From UBA7672 sp963784415 (GTDB lineage: Bacteria > Pseudomonadota > Alphaproteobacteria > Caulobacterales > Hyphomonadaceae): a DNA stretch of 64,000 bases. Below the pieces are notes generated by a model. It was not told where the DNA came from and did no database searches. It saw only the letters and a program-made list of their open reading frames with translations. Both the position numbers and the translations under genes were made by a program. Below are positions 18,615 to 31,101 of the stretch, in pieces. The DNA is taken from NCBI GenBank assembly GCA_963784415.1, contig CAWARK010000014.1, positions 496,001 through 560,000 of the forward strand, read 5' to 3'. The first letter of the stretch is position 1. Each line of letters begins with the position of its first letter.

Positions 18615-19740
18615 ATGACGCCTGAAGCCGAAAACATGGTTGAGACGATCCGGCAGTCGGTGAGCTTGCTGCGGAGGCGTCTTTGACTGGGGCTTTGCCG
18701 AAAAGCGCCTGGCCGAACTGAACGCACTCTCCGAGCGCGCCGACTTCTGGAACGATCCGCAAAAAGCGCAGCCGCTGATGCGCGAGCGCAACCGGCTTGA
18801 GTCCGGCATGAACGACATCCGCGATCTCGAGCGCGAAGCCAACGACGCGGTCGAGCTGTGGGAGATGGCCGAGGCCGAGGGCGACAAGGGCGCGCTGGCC
18901 GAAGTGCAGACGAGCCTTCGCGCCGCCTTGCAGAAGGCGAAGGACGCCGAGCTGAAGGCTTTGCTGTCCGGCGAAGTCGACGCCAACGACTGCTATATCG
19001 AGATCAACGCGGGCGCCGGCGGCACGGAAAGCCAGGACTGGGCCTCGATGCTGCGCCGCATGTATGTGCGCTACGCCAATGCGCGCGGCTACAAGATCGA
19101 GGAGATCGACGAGCACGGCGGCGAGACCGCGGGCATCAAGTCGGCCACCATGCTGATCAAGGGCGAGTACGCCTATGGCTGGCTGAAGAGCGAGAGCGGC
19201 GTGCATCGTCTCGTGCGCATCTCGCCCTACGACTCCAACGCGCGGCGACACACCAGCTTTGCGTCCGTCTGGGTCTATCCGGTGATCGACGACACGATCG
19301 TCGTCGACATCAAGGAGGGCGACGTTCGCACCGACACCTACCGCGCGTCGGGTTCGGGCGGTCAGCACATCAACAAGACGGACTCAGCCGTCCGCCTCAC
19401 CCACGCGCCCACCGGCATCGTCGTCGCCGTGCAGGCCGAACGCTCCCAGCACAAGAACCGCGCCAAGGCGTGGGACATGCTGCGCGCACGCATCTACGAA
19501 ATGGAATTGAAAAAGCAGGAAGCCGCGTTGCAGGCCGAAGCCGATTCCAAGACCGAGATCGGCTGGGGCCGTCAGATCCGTTCTTACGTGCTGCAGCCGT
19601 ACCAGATGGTCAAAGACCTGCGGACCGGAGTCGAAACTTCCGATACCGGCGGCGTGCTGGACGGCGATCTGGAAGCGTTCCTCCAGGCCTCGCTGAGCCA
19701 CAAGCTGGGGCCGGAGACGGCGGTGCAGGACCTCGACTAG
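18615..19740 (+). CDS. prfB: Peptide chain release factor 2 with programmed +1 frameshift
   Basis: RF2 releases nascent chains at UGA and UAA. The first 23 codons (from ATG 18615) end ...LLRRRL then TGA at 18684; the rest is read from GAC at 18685 in the +1 frame. The shift site CTT TGA C with GGAGG just upstream is the classical RF2 autoregulatory signal, so this is real recoding and not an error. The GGQ motif is in SGSGGQHINKTDSAVRLTH. The codon-recognition motif reads SPYDSNARRHTSF (SPY where E. coli has SPF). The whole product is about 374 residues. The gene follows mrcA. Confidence 0.96.
18673..18687 (+). promoter_or_regulatory. prfB programmed frameshift signal
   Basis: GGAGG (18673-18677) acts as an internal Shine-Dalgarno element. 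It precedes the slippery CTT (18681-18683), the in-frame TGA (18684-18686) and the following C. Low RF2 makes the ribosome pause at the poor TGA C context and slip +1, restoring RF2 synthesis. The mechanism is well established in E. coli. Confidence 0.9.
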
Positions 19741-19806
19741 CGCCGGATCTTTGCCAGTCGCAATTGAGGCCGAATTGCCTTGATTGAATGCTTGCGGCGC
19801 TGATTG

Positions 19807-19823
19807 TTATCGAATATCGATAA
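19807..19823. promoter_or_regulatory. AT-rich palindrome, likely operator of the TonB receptor gene
   Basis: TTATCGA and TCGATAA form 7-bp arms around a 3-bp ATA centre, 45 bp before the receptor start codon. The sequence is strikingly AT-rich for this genome and sits where a promoter -10/-35 or operator would be. The regulator is unknown. A related ATATCGATAT occurs at 14581-14590 before metA, though that site may only be promoter DNA. Confidence 0.4.
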
Positions 19824-19867
19824 AAACGGGTCAGGCGGCATGAGTCTGCCGGCGAACGGAGCGACGG

Positions 19868-21941
19868 ATGCGTAACTACTATTCTTTTAGTTTGGCGTCA
19901 ATTCTGACGGTGGTGTTGGCGGCGCCGGCGTTCGCCCAGGACACGACACCAGCCGCGGCGCCGGTCGCGCAGCAGGAAGGGGTGATCTCCTACACGCCCG
20001 CCGACTTCGCCGCGTCGCGCCCGAACACTGCGCTGGACATGATCAGCCGCATCCCGGGCTTCAGCTTCAACAGCGGCGACCAGGTGCGCGGCTTTGCCGG
20101 CGCGGCGGGCAACGTGCTGGTCGACGGCCAGCGCCCGACGGTGAAAACCGACTCGCTGGATAGCGTGCTGTCGCGCATCCAGATCTCTCAGGTCGAGCGG
20201 ATCGACGTCGTCCGCGGCGGCGCGCCAGGCATCGACATGCAGGGCCAGACCGTCGTCGCCAACGTGATCGTCAAGAAGTCCGACACATTCCAGCAGGTCA
20301 TCTCCGCCGGCGGGATGATCTACGCCAAGACGGGCGACACCATCCCGACCTACGGCTACACGGCGACGCGCCGCGTGGGTGAACACCAGTTCGACTTCAA
20401 CGTCAGCCGCGGCCTGTCGCTGGACGACTCGGTCGGCTTCGGCACGCGCACCCGGATCGACGCCACGACCGGCGCGGTCACGCGGTTCGAGAACGCGGAC
20501 ACGGAAGGCGACGGGTACGTCTACACTGCCCGCGGCAGCTACAAGGGTCCGCTGTTCGACGGCACGCTGAGCGTCAATGGCCTTGCGAGCACGGACACGT
20601 TCAAGAACGAGTCCCACTTCATCAGCCCGACGACGGACGAGCGCTTCATCGATCGCAGCGCAAACGATCGCACCGAGGTCGGCATCAACTTCAAGCGTTC
20701 GCTGGGCGAAAGCTTCGAGCTGGAAGTGCCTGGGCCTCAACAAATGGGCGCAGGGCTCGGGCGATAGCGCGGGCATCGTCCCGCCAGACTCGCAGACGTT
20801 CGGCGTCCAGGCTGAAGCTGGCGAAACCATCGGCCGCGGCGTGCTGCGCTACAAAGTTTCGCCGGACCTCTCGTTCGAAGGCGGCGGTGAAGGCGCCTTC
20901 AACTATCGCGAGCAGTCGGTCGCATTTTTCGACAATGGCGTCTCGGTCCCGCTGCCCGTCAACCACGTCCGCGTCGAGGAATTGCGCGGCGAAGGCTTTG
21001 TTCAGGGCACGTGGCGGATGTCGCCCGAATTGTCGCTGGAAGGCGGCGTCCGGGTTGAGCAATCCACGATCAAGCAGATCGGCGACAACGCCAACGAGCG
21101 CTCCTTCACCTATCCGAAACCCCGCCTGGTCGCGACGTGGTCGCCGACCAAGGACGATCAGCTGCGCGTGCGGGTCGAGCGTGAAGTCGGCCAGCTCAAC
21201 TTCCGCGATTTCAGCTCCAACGTGAACCTGAACTCCGGCCAGACCGCCACGGCGAACCGCGACCTGCGTCCTGACAAGACATGGGTCTACGAAGCTGCCT
21301 ACGAGAAGCGCTTCTGGGATGGCGCCGCGGCCGTCCTCACGTTCCGCCATGACGAAATCACCGACGTCGTCGACATTTTCCCGGAGCGCGTGCCTGACAC
21401 CGCGGGTCCGCCCGGCGCGACGAAAATCGTGGAAGGTCCGGGCAATATCGGCCCCGGCAAGAACGACTCGATATCGCTCAACCTCACGCTTCCGCTTGGC
21501 GGCATCGGCATCAAGGGCGGCGAGTTCAAAGCCGAGACAACCTGGCAGAACAGCGAAGTCACCGATCCGCTCACGGGCGAGAAGCGCCGCATCTCGGGCC
21601 AGCGGCCGAATGACATCAATCTGAGCTTCCGGCAGGACATCCCGGAGTGGAACATCACCTATGGCTTCGGCTGGTTCGCAGGCTGGAGCGAGAGCTACTA
21701 TTACGGCGGCGAAGTGCAGGCCCTGCGTCTGCGCGACTTCTTTTTCTCGTTCGCCGAGTGGAAGCCCGACCCCTCCTTCTCGCTGCGCTTCCAGCTCGAC
21801 AATTACGATCCCTATACCTTCACCATCCAGCGCCAGATCTTCGACGATGCGCGCGACGTGGGCAGCCTGGACGAGATCGAAACCGAGCAGCGCAATTCGC
21901 AGGTGATGGGTCAGGTCAGGGCGCGGTGGACGATCGGCTGA
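19868..21941 (+). CDS. TonB-dependent outer-membrane receptor, short form (frameshifted)
   Basis: The reconstructed protein has about 690 residues. It has a signal peptide (cut after APAFAQ), a plug domain (about 40-140) with DMISRIPGFSF, VLVDGQRPTVK and QVERIDVVRGGAPGIDMQGQ, and a 22-strand-type barrel ending VRARWTIG. An extra C at 20729-20730 breaks the frame after ESFELEV; without it LGLNKWAQGSGDSAG continues. It has no N-terminal signalling extension, so no FecA-type regulation. The ligand is not evident, since no transport or utilisation gene is adjacent. An AT-rich palindrome lies in its promoter region and a strong terminator follows. Confidence 0.88.
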
Positions 21942-21964
21942 CCCCCGTCGCCGCCACGCTTTCA

Positions 21965-21998
21965 GGCCCGCGGAATACCGATTCCGCGGGCCTTTTTG
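21965..21998 (+). terminator. Intrinsic terminator after the TonB receptor
   Basis: A perfect 12-bp stem (21965-21976 / 21981-21992) with an ACCG loop is followed by TTTTTG. It lies 24 bp after the receptor stop codon and isolates gyrA, downstream, from receptor transcription. Confidence 0.92.
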
Positions 21999-22199
21999 CG
22001 TCCGGGAAGGCCGTTCCTGCGGGGCGACATGTCGGACCGCGAATTTTCGCCAAATATCTGAGATAAATCAGAGACTTCTGGGTTGTGGATCAACCTGTCG
22101 AAACGTTTGTGTGGCGGTGCACAAATAGGGTAGAAGTCGGGATCAAATCCCGGTGGCTAAAACGCTGCCTTGGCCGCCCTGTATCCGGACGTTTCCCGC

Positions 22200-24995
<2,796 letters not shown>

Positions 24996-25558
24996 GCCTC
25001 GCCCCGTACGTGGCGCCCGCGGTGTCGCGGCGCCAGCTGTGCGTCGCGGCGCGAAGCAGCGGATCGGGCTCTATCCCGGCACGTTCGATCCCATCACCAA
25101 TGGTCACCTCGACATCATCGGCCGTGCCGTAAAGCTGGTCGACAAGCTGATCATCGGCGTGGCGATCAATGAGGGCAAAGGCCCGCTGTTCACGCTGGAC
25201 GAACGCACCAAGATGGTGGTGGACGAGGCGCGCAAGCTGGCCAACGGCACCGAGATCGAGGCGCGGCCTTTTGACAACCTGCTGATGCATTTCGCCGAAG
25301 AGTGCGGCGCGCAAATGATCATCCGCGGTTTGAGAGCCGTCTCGGATTTCGAGTATGAATTCCAGATGGTGGCGATGAACCAGCAGATGAACAAGGAAAT
25401 CGAGACCGTCTTCCTGATGGCCGATCCGCATCATCAGGCTGTGTCATCGCGACTGGTAAAAGAGATTGCGCGGCTGGGCGGAAGCGCCGAATTGTTTGTC
25501 CCTGAAGCGGTCCATACGCGACTGCTGGCCAAGTACGGCCTCAAGAAGGGCAAGTAGG

Positions 25559-26443
25559 ATGATTCGACATCTGCTGATCGCGGCTGCTGCGGCGGCCTCG
25601 CTGGCGGCTGCTGCCGGCGCGGCCTGGGCTGCGGGTCCGGGCGATGATCCGGCCAACTGGCGCAAGGTCGATCCGGAAAACCTGCTGCAGCTGACGGTGA
25701 ACGGCAAGGAGATCCTGGTCGAGCTGCGGCCGGATGTGGCGCCGGGGCATATCGCGCAGATCAAGAAGGTCACGCGGGCGGGCGACTTCGACAAGGTGCC
25801 GTTCCATCGCGTGATCAACGACTTCATGGTGCAGGGCGGCGACGTGAAGCTGGCGCACCCGAAAGCCAACTACCCCAACCTCAAGCCTGAGTTCACCTGG
25901 GGCCGCGATCCGGCCAAGCAGAAAGTGACGTGGCTGGGCACGACGCCCGAGGGCGACAAGATCGGCTATCTTGACGGGGTCCTGGTGCAGGGCCAGCCGG
26001 ACGAGCTGGCGGCGATCTCGTATCCCGCCGTCGCGAAGACGTGGATGCTGCATTGTGCAGGCGTGACCTCGATGGCGCGCGCCGAAGATCCCGCCAGCGC
26101 CGACACCCAGTTCTTCCTGATGCGCTGGCCGCGCGTTGGGCCGACGGGGCTCGACCAGAAATATACGCCGTGGGGCTGGACCGTCAGCGGCCTGGACGTG
26201 ATCCGCGGCATCAAGCCGGGCAAGGACGACGACAACGGCGTTCTGCCCAAGGGCACGGCCGATGTTCTGACCACGGCGGTCATGGTCGCCGACCTTCCGC
26301 CCGCGAAACAACCCGTGGTGTACGTGCGCCGCACCGACGGTCCGGAATTCGCCAAAAAGCTTCCCACAGAGCCGGTTACCGATCCGAACGAAGCATGCTA
26401 CCTGCCCCCCGTTGAAGTCATCGTCGAAAGGGCACAGCCGTGA
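25559..26443 (+). CDS. Periplasmic cyclophilin-type peptidyl-prolyl isomerase
   Basis: The 294-residue protein has a signal peptide (cut near AAWAAG), so it acts in the periplasm. The cyclophilin domain starts with VNGKEILVELRPDVAPGHIAQI and has the active-site FHRVINDFMVQGGD. An insertion of about 60 residues lies between this and MARAEDPASADTQFFL, longer than in PpiA. It should speed proline isomerisation in exported proteins. Its stop overlaps the next gene by 4 bp (GTGA), so the two cyclophilin genes are coupled. ATG at 25559 gives the signal peptide directly; the open frame upstream belongs to no gene. Confidence 0.92.
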   Translation: MIRHLLIAAAAAASLAAAAGAAWAAGPGDDPANWRKVDPENLLQLTVNGKEILVELRPDVAPGHIAQIKKVTRAGDFDKVPFHRVINDFMVQGGDVKLAHPKANYPNLKPEFTWGRDPAKQKVTWLGTTPEGDKIGYLDGVLVQGQPDELAAISYPAVAKTWMLHCAGVTSMARAEDPASADTQFFLMRWPRVGPTGLDQKYTPWGWTVSGLDVIRGIKPGKDDDNGVLPKGTADVLTTAVMVADLPPAKQPVVYVRRTDGPEFAKKLPTEPVTDPNEACYLPPVEVIVERAQP

Positions 26444-26907
26444 GCGCAGACAAAGAGAACACCCTCATCCTCACGCTGGATACCGGCGTCGTGACGATCG
26501 AGTTGCTCGCCGACAAGGCCCCCGGCCATGTCGAGCGTATCAAGGAACTCGTGCGCGAAGGCTTCTATGATGGCGTGGTGTTTCACCGCGTGATCGACGG
26601 CTTCATGGCGCAGGGCGGCGATCCGACGGGCACGGGCATGGGCGGTTCCGAGAAGGACGACCTGCGCGCCGAATTCAACGACGTCAGCCACCAGCGTGGC
26701 ATCTGCTCGATGGCGCGTTCGAGCGCGCCGAACTCGGCCAACAGCCAGTTCTTCATCTGCCTCGACGACGCCTCCTTCCTCGACCGCAAGTATACGGCGT
26801 GGGGCAAGGTCATCAGCGGCATGGACGCTGTCGACGCGCTGCCCAAGGGCGAGCCGCCGAAGAAGCCGGGCAAGATCGTGTCCGCCAAGGTTGCGGCGGA
26901 CGCCTGA
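26440..26907 (+). CDS. ppiB: Cytoplasmic cyclophilin-type peptidyl-prolyl isomerase
   Basis: This 155-residue enzyme has no signal peptide, and so is the cytoplasmic partner of the preceding cyclophilin. The conserved catalytic segment FHRVIDGFMAQGGDPTGTG (Arg and Gln), the SMARSSAPNSANSQFFICL stretch and FLDRKYTAWGKV are all intact. It starts with GTG at 26440, overlapping the previous stop. gyrA-coaD-ppi-ppi is a recurrent alphaproteobacterial order. A 101-bp gap separates it from the DUF502 gene. Confidence 0.94.
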   Translation: MSADKENTLILTLDTGVVTIELLADKAPGHVERIKELVREGFYDGVVFHRVIDGFMAQGGDPTGTGMGGSEKDDLRAEFNDVSHQRGICSMARSSAPNSANSQFFICLDDASFLDRKYTAWGKVISGMDAVDALPKGEPPKKPGKIVSAKVAADA

Positions 26908-27008
26908 TCCGCTGCAAATCGGAGCATTGGACGCGCGACTGAGGGCCGTAGGGCTGAAGGTCCACACGTGCGGCTCGAATCGCGCGACCATGGCGTCAGA
27001 GGTTTGCG

Positions 27009-27689
27009 ATGCCTGATTCACCCAAGTTGCCTGCGCCTCAACCCGCCTCGCCGCCAAAGGCAAGCGCGCTGACGACGCTGCGCAACTGGTTCTTCGCCGG
27101 AATTGTCGTCGCCGCGCCGCTGGGCATCACGATCTGGCTGGTGTGGAGCTTCGTCGTCCTCGTCGACAACGCGGTCACGCCATGGCTGCCGCATTCCTGG
27201 AACCCGCAGAGCTGGCTTGGCTTCCCGTTGCCAGGGCTGGGCATCGTCATCGCGGTGCTCGTGCTGACCTTGCTTGGCGCGCTCGTCGCCAACCTGTTCG
27301 GGCAGACGATGGTGCGACTGGGCGAACTGCTGCTGGCGCGCGTGCCGCTGGTGCGGTCGATCTATTCGATCCTGAAGCAGGTCGTGGAGACGATTGCCTC
27401 CAACGATAGCTCGTCGTTCAAGGAGGCCGTGCTCGTCGAATATCCCGGCAAGGGATTGTGGGTGCTCGGCTTCGTGACTAGCCGCACGCCGGATATCGAA
27501 ATCGCGGGCCAGCTTGAAGGCGTCATTGGCGTGTTTGTGCCGAGCTCGCCAAACCCGGCGATGGGCCAGCTGGTCTATGTGACGCCTGAGCGTATTCGCG
27601 CGCTGGACATGCCGGTGGAGAAGGCCGCGAAGCTGGTGATCTCGTTTGGCATCAGGTCGGCCGAGCAGCCGGACGCCACCGGGAAATAG
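27009..27689 (+). CDS. DUF502 family membrane protein
   Basis: The 226-residue protein has a Pro-rich cytoplasmic start, two membrane helices (about residues 25-50 and 75-100) and a soluble C-terminal part with RVPLVRSIYSILKQ and GVFVPSSPNPAMGQLVYV, the hallmarks of DUF502. Its function is unknown. In alphaproteobacteria it commonly sits beside recG, as it does here with one hydrolase gene between. It converges with that hydrolase gene, 2 bp between stops. Confidence 0.88.
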   Translation: MPDSPKLPAPQPASPPKASALTTLRNWFFAGIVVAAPLGITIWLVWSFVVLVDNAVTPWLPHSWNPQSWLGFPLPGLGIVIAVLVLTLLGALVANLFGQTMVRLGELLLARVPLVRSIYSILKQVVETIASNDSSSFKEAVLVEYPGKGLWVLGFVTSRTPDIEIAGQLEGVIGVFVPSSPNPAMGQLVYVTPERIRALDMPVEKAAKLVISFGIRSAEQPDATGK

Positions 27690-27691
27690 CT

Positions 27692-28363
27692 TCAGGTGTT
27701 CTTCAGCATCCAGTCGCGCGCGACGTCGAGAATTTCGTCCATCACTTCGGGATCCTTGCGTCCGCTCTTCGCGGGTACGTGAAAGGAGTGGTCGGCCTGC
27801 TCGACGAGGTGGAGCGTCGCGCGCTTGCCGAGTTTGGCGGCGACAGGCTTCAGCAGCTTGGTCTCCGCAAGTGCGTCGGCCGTGCCTTGCAGGAACAGCA
27901 TGGGCAGCTTCACCTGATCCAGATGCTCGGCGCGATCCGTCCCCGCCTTGCCCGCAGGATGAAGCGGCCAGGCGAAGTAGACGAGGCCGCGCACGCCCGG
28001 CAGCGGATCAAGCGCCTGCGCTTGCGACGTCATGCGGGCGCCGAAGGAGCGGCCGCCTGCGAATAGCGGCAGGTCGCCCGCCAGCTTTTTTGCGTGCGCG
28101 ACTGCGGCGCGAACGGCGGCGTGGGCGACGGGCGGACTGTCTGGCCGCTTCGAGTCGCGTTCCATGTAGGCGAAGTTGAAGCGCAGCACGGCGATGCCAC
28201 GCTCGGCCAAGCCCTCGGCCGTAGCGGCCATGTGCTTGTGTGTCATGCCGGCCCCGGCGCCGTGGGCGAGCACGAGGGCGGCCTTCGCTCCGCGCGGCTT
28301 GTCCCACAGGGCGGAGACTTCGGTGGCGGGATCGATGCGGAGTGTGATGGGTTTGGTCGGCAT
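27692..28363 (-). CDS. Alpha/beta hydrolase, KANL3/Tex30-dienelactone hydrolase type
   Basis: The 223-residue cytoplasmic protein has an alpha/beta hydrolase fold. The oxyanion region is VLAHGAGAGMTHKHM. The nucleophile elbow GGRSFGAR near residue 100 carries Ser, the acid is in FLQGTADALAE, and the His is in VEQADHSFHV. These fit the dienelactone-hydrolase-like group often annotated as KANL3/Tex30. The substrate is unknown. It starts 12 bp after the recG stop and is probably the second gene of that transcript. Confidence 0.85.
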   Translation of the reverse strand: MPTKPITLRIDPATEVSALWDKPRGAKAALVLAHGAGAGMTHKHMAATAEGLAERGIAVLRFNFAYMERDSKRPDSPPVAHAAVRAAVAHAKKLAGDLPLFAGGRSFGARMTSQAQALDPLPGVRGLVYFAWPLHPAGKAGTDRAEHLDQVKLPMLFLQGTADALAETKLLKPVAAKLGKRATLHLVEQADHSFHVPAKSGRKDPEVMDEILDVARDWMLKNT

Positions 28364-28375
28364 TGAAGATATCTT

Positions 28376-30451
28376 TCAGTCGCTTTCGGCCACCATGTCC
28401 GCGATGCGGGGCGCGAAGAGATCGCGAGCGCGGCGGACGGCGACACCGCGCGGGCCTGCAAGCTGGGGGTCGGCCATCAGGATCGATTTGGCGTCGGTGC
28501 GGGCGATTTCAATGAGGTTGGTATCCTGCGAAATGTCGAGCACGCGGAAATCAGCGGCGCCTGACTGGCGCAGGCCGAGGATGTCGCCTTCACCGCGCAA
28601 CTTGAAGTCGGCTTCGGCGATCTCGAAACCGTCGGTGGTCTTGCGCAGGGTGTCGAGGCGTTCCTTGCCATTCTCGGTGAGCGGGACCTGATAGAGCAAC
28701 AGGCAGCTTGAAGCCTTGTCGCCGCGACCGACGCGGCCGCGCAGCTGGTGCAGCTGGGCGAGGCCGAAGCGTTCGGCGTGTTCGATCACCATGATGGTGG
28801 CTTCCGGAACGTCGACGCCGACTTCGATGACGGTGGTGGCGACGAGGACGGGGGCTTCGCCGGTGCGGAGTTTTTCCAGCGCTGCGTCGCGGTCGGCGGG
28901 CGGCATGCGGCCGTGGACGAGTTCGACGGGAGCTTGCACAAAGTTCGAAAGGACATCGCGGCGCGCGATGGCGGAGGCGTCGCCGGCGTCTTCGCTATCG
29001 ACGGCTGGGCAGACCCAGAAGGCGCGTTCACCCCGCTCGACCGCGCGGGCAACAGCCGCGATGACTTCGTCGATGCGGGTGTCGGGGACGGCGGCGGTGA
29101 CGACTTCCTGGCGGTTCGCGGGCTTTTCGCGAATGACCGAGATGTCGAGGTCGCCGTGGACGGCCAGCGCCATGGTGCGGGGGATGGGGGTCGCGCTCAT
29201 CACCAGCATGTGGGGAGAGACGCCTTTGGCCGTGAGCTTCAGGCGGTCGGCGACGCCGAAGCGGTGCTGTTCGTCGATGACAACGAGCGAAAGATCGGGG
29301 AGGTCGACGTCGGACTGGTAGAGCGCCTGCGTGCCGGAGAGGACCTGGATCTTGCCATTGCGCACGTCGTTGAGGATGGCTTCGCGACCGGCGCCTTTAT
29401 CGCGTCCTGTCAGGGCGGCGACGCGGATGCCGAGGGGGGCGAGGAAGCGGCCGATGGCTTCGGCTTGCTGGCGCGCGAGCACTTCGGTCGGCGACATGAA
29501 GGCGGTGACGCCGCCGTCGGCTGCGACCTGTGCGGCGGCGAGGGCGGCGACGAGCGTTTTGCCGGAGCCGACATCGCCCTGGATCATGCGACGCATGGGA
29601 ACAGGGCGGCCCATGTCGGTGGCGACGTCCTTGTAGGCATCCATCTGGCCGCGCGTCGGTTTGAATGGAAGGGCTTCGATCATTGTCTTTTCGATGCCGA
29701 CAGCGCGCGGGATGGCGCGAGCGTGGCGGCGTTCGCGGGCGAGGCGGGCCTGCCCCATGGCCATCTCGCGGGCGAGGGCTTCGTCATAGGCGAGGCGCTG
29801 GCGAGCGACGATGAAGCCGTCGGGGTCGTAGACTTTCGGCTGGTGCAGGCGGATGAGCGCCTGCTTGAAAGTCGGCCAGTGATTGCGCGTCATCAGGTGC
29901 GGATCGATCCACTCGTCGAGATCGGGGATGCCGTCGAGGGCGGCGGCCTCGAACTTTCGCATCTGTCGCGGCGTGAGGTTGGCCGTCATCGGATAGACGG
30001 GTTCGACTTCGGGGAGGTCGTCGTCCTTTTCGGGATCGGCGACGTGATCGGGATGCACGATCTGGCGGCCGCCTTGATAATCGCCGACCTTGCCGGAGGC
30101 GATGATGGTCTTGCCGATCTCGAACGTCTTTTCGAGCCATTGACGGTTGGCGTGGAAGTAGGTCAGCGTGATGAAACCGGTCTCGTCGCGCAGGCGGACG
30201 CGGGCGGGAAATTTGAGGCGGGCGTGTTCGACCTTGTCGACTGTCCCCGTGACGGTGGCAATTTCGCCGATCTGTACTTCGTCGATGGTGGCGCGGTTGC
30301 GGCGATCGATCCAGCTTGTCGGGAGATGGAAGAGGAGGTCGAGCCAGGTCTCGCCGCCGATGAGGCGCGCGAGCACCGGACGCAGTTTCGGGCCGACGCC
30401 GGGAAGGCTCGAGAGGTCGTTGTAAAAGGGGAAGAGGATCGGGTCGCGCAT
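28376..30451 (-). CDS. recG: ATP-dependent DNA helicase RecG
   Basis: RecG reverses stalled replication forks and processes branched DNA. The 691-residue protein has an N-terminal wedge (OB) domain, Walker A GDVGSGKTLVAALAAA near residue 290, VVIDEQHRFG near 390 (DEQH in place of DEAH), SATPIPRTMAL, and QLRGRVGRGDKAS near 590. ATG at 30451 (MRDPILFPFYNDLSSLPGVG) is the family start; the open frame runs 45 codons further upstream through Pro/Gln-rich noncoding sequence. The reading frame is intact. Confidence 0.96.
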   Translation of the reverse strand: MRDPILFPFYNDLSSLPGVGPKLRPVLARLIGGETWLDLLFHLPTSWIDRRNRATIDEVQIGEIATVTGTVDKVEHARLKFPARVRLRDETGFITLTYFHANRQWLEKTFEIGKTIIASGKVGDYQGGRQIVHPDHVADPEKDDDLPEVEPVYPMTANLTPRQMRKFEAAALDGIPDLDEWIDPHLMTRNHWPTFKQALIRLHQPKVYDPDGFIVARQRLAYDEALAREMAMGQARLARERRHARAIPRAVGIEKTMIEALPFKPTRGQMDAYKDVATDMGRPVPMRRMIQGDVGSGKTLVAALAAAQVAADGGVTAFMSPTEVLARQQAEAIGRFLAPLGIRVAALTGRDKGAGREAILNDVRNGKIQVLSGTQALYQSDVDLPDLSLVVIDEQHRFGVADRLKLTAKGVSPHMLVMSATPIPRTMALAVHGDLDISVIREKPANRQEVVTAAVPDTRIDEVIAAVARAVERGERAFWVCPAVDSEDAGDASAIARRDVLSNFVQAPVELVHGRMPPADRDAALEKLRTGEAPVLVATTVIEVGVDVPEATIMVIEHAERFGLAQLHQLRGRVGRGDKASSCLLLYQVPLTENGKERLDTLRKTTDGFEIAEADFKLRGEGDILGLRQSGAADFRVLDISQDTNLIEIARTDAKSILMADPQLAGPRGVAVRRARDLFAPRIADMVAESD

Positions 30452-30589
30452 CGGCCCGCATGTTAGCGGGTTTGGGTGAGGGGCGCGAGGGCGCGTTCCC
30501 TGCGGCTGGGGGCCGGGGTTGGGGTTTGAGGTGTGGGCCTGAGCTAGGTCAGGCTGTGGTTGCGCGCAGCTCTCCGCACAAAACACCGC

Positions 30590-31033
30590 TCATTCCGACG
30601 AATGTCGGAATCCAGGAACGGTTTTGCTGCGGGTGCGGGTTGAAGCTGCAAGCTTGGACAAGGTTTGAGTCTCGCCCTGGATGCCGACGTTCGTCGGGAT
30701 GAGCGGGGAGAGATCTGCGCCTTGTTGGGAGCGCGCGTTGCGCGCTGACTGGATCCCGGCCTTCGCCGGGAACGCGTGTTCCACGCTTCCAGTGGAGAGG
30801 CCGGTTGGTTCGGCCTGATCTGCTTCCTTGATGGAAATGCCACTCGTCGCTCGGGGCAGGTCTGCGTGCGACGCTTTCGTGTGGCATTCACGTGTGCGGC
30901 GGACGAGGACCATCTGGAGGGTTGAGGCGGCGTGGGACACAAGCTCGGCGAACAGCATCAGCACCGCATGCAGCCAGAGCTGCAGAGGCGGCGGGGTTCC
31001 GAGTCCGTATGATGCGGGTCGTGCCGGTGTCAT
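30590..31033 (-). CDS. Hypothetical protein whose C-terminus is encoded by repeat DNA
   Basis: This open frame of 147 codons starts with ATG at 31033. Residues 15-45 are rather hydrophobic (LQLWLHAVLMLFAELV) and might form a membrane helix. The second half reads through three repeat units and gives the tell-tale FPAKAGIQ and IPTNVGIQ peptides, so the true gene may be shorter or the repeat may have been captured. A TATAGT box at 31046-31041 and a CRP-like site at 31102-31121 are positioned for its transcription, possibly leaderless. I recognise no family. Confidence 0.3.
   Translation of the reverse strand: MTPARPASYGLGTPPPLQLWLHAVLMLFAELVSHAASTLQMVLVRRTRECHTKASHADLPRATSGISIKEADQAEPTGLSTGSVEHAFPAKAGIQSARNARSQQGADLSPLIPTNVGIQGETQTLSKLAASTRTRSKTVPGFRHSSE
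30591..30771. repeat. Cluster of three REP-like inverted-repeat units
   Basis: Unit 1 (30592-30611) has ATTCCGAC/GTCGGAAT arms and is followed by CCAGG. Unit 2 (30679-30700) is ATGCCGACG/CGTCGGGAT with one mismatch, in the opposite orientation. Unit 3 (30754-30771) is TCCCGGC/GCCGGGA. A further 7-bp hairpin AGCGCGC/GCGCGCT lies at about 30730-30746. All share the pattern TGGAT-CCGxC-TTCG-GxCGG found as scattered short repeats in many alphaproteobacterial genomes. They lie in the 800-bp gap between recG and the PQQ dehydrogenase. Confidence 0.75.
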
Positions 31034-31101
31034 GGGGAGGACTATACGCCCGCCCGGAGCCCGGCCGATTTGCCAAACGCCAATCCAGCATAGTTTTGAG
31101 G

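Noticed and set aside
22137..22154. tRNA T-arm-like hairpin (CGGG-ATCAAAT-CCCG) before gyrA
   Set aside because: No acceptor stem, D-arm or anticodon arm can be fitted upstream, and there is no CCA-like end. It is only a short hairpin in the gyrA leader.
30583..30790. CRISPR array
   Set aside because: The repeat units are imperfect, differ in orientation and spacing, and are each palindromic hairpins of the REP type. There are no cas genes.
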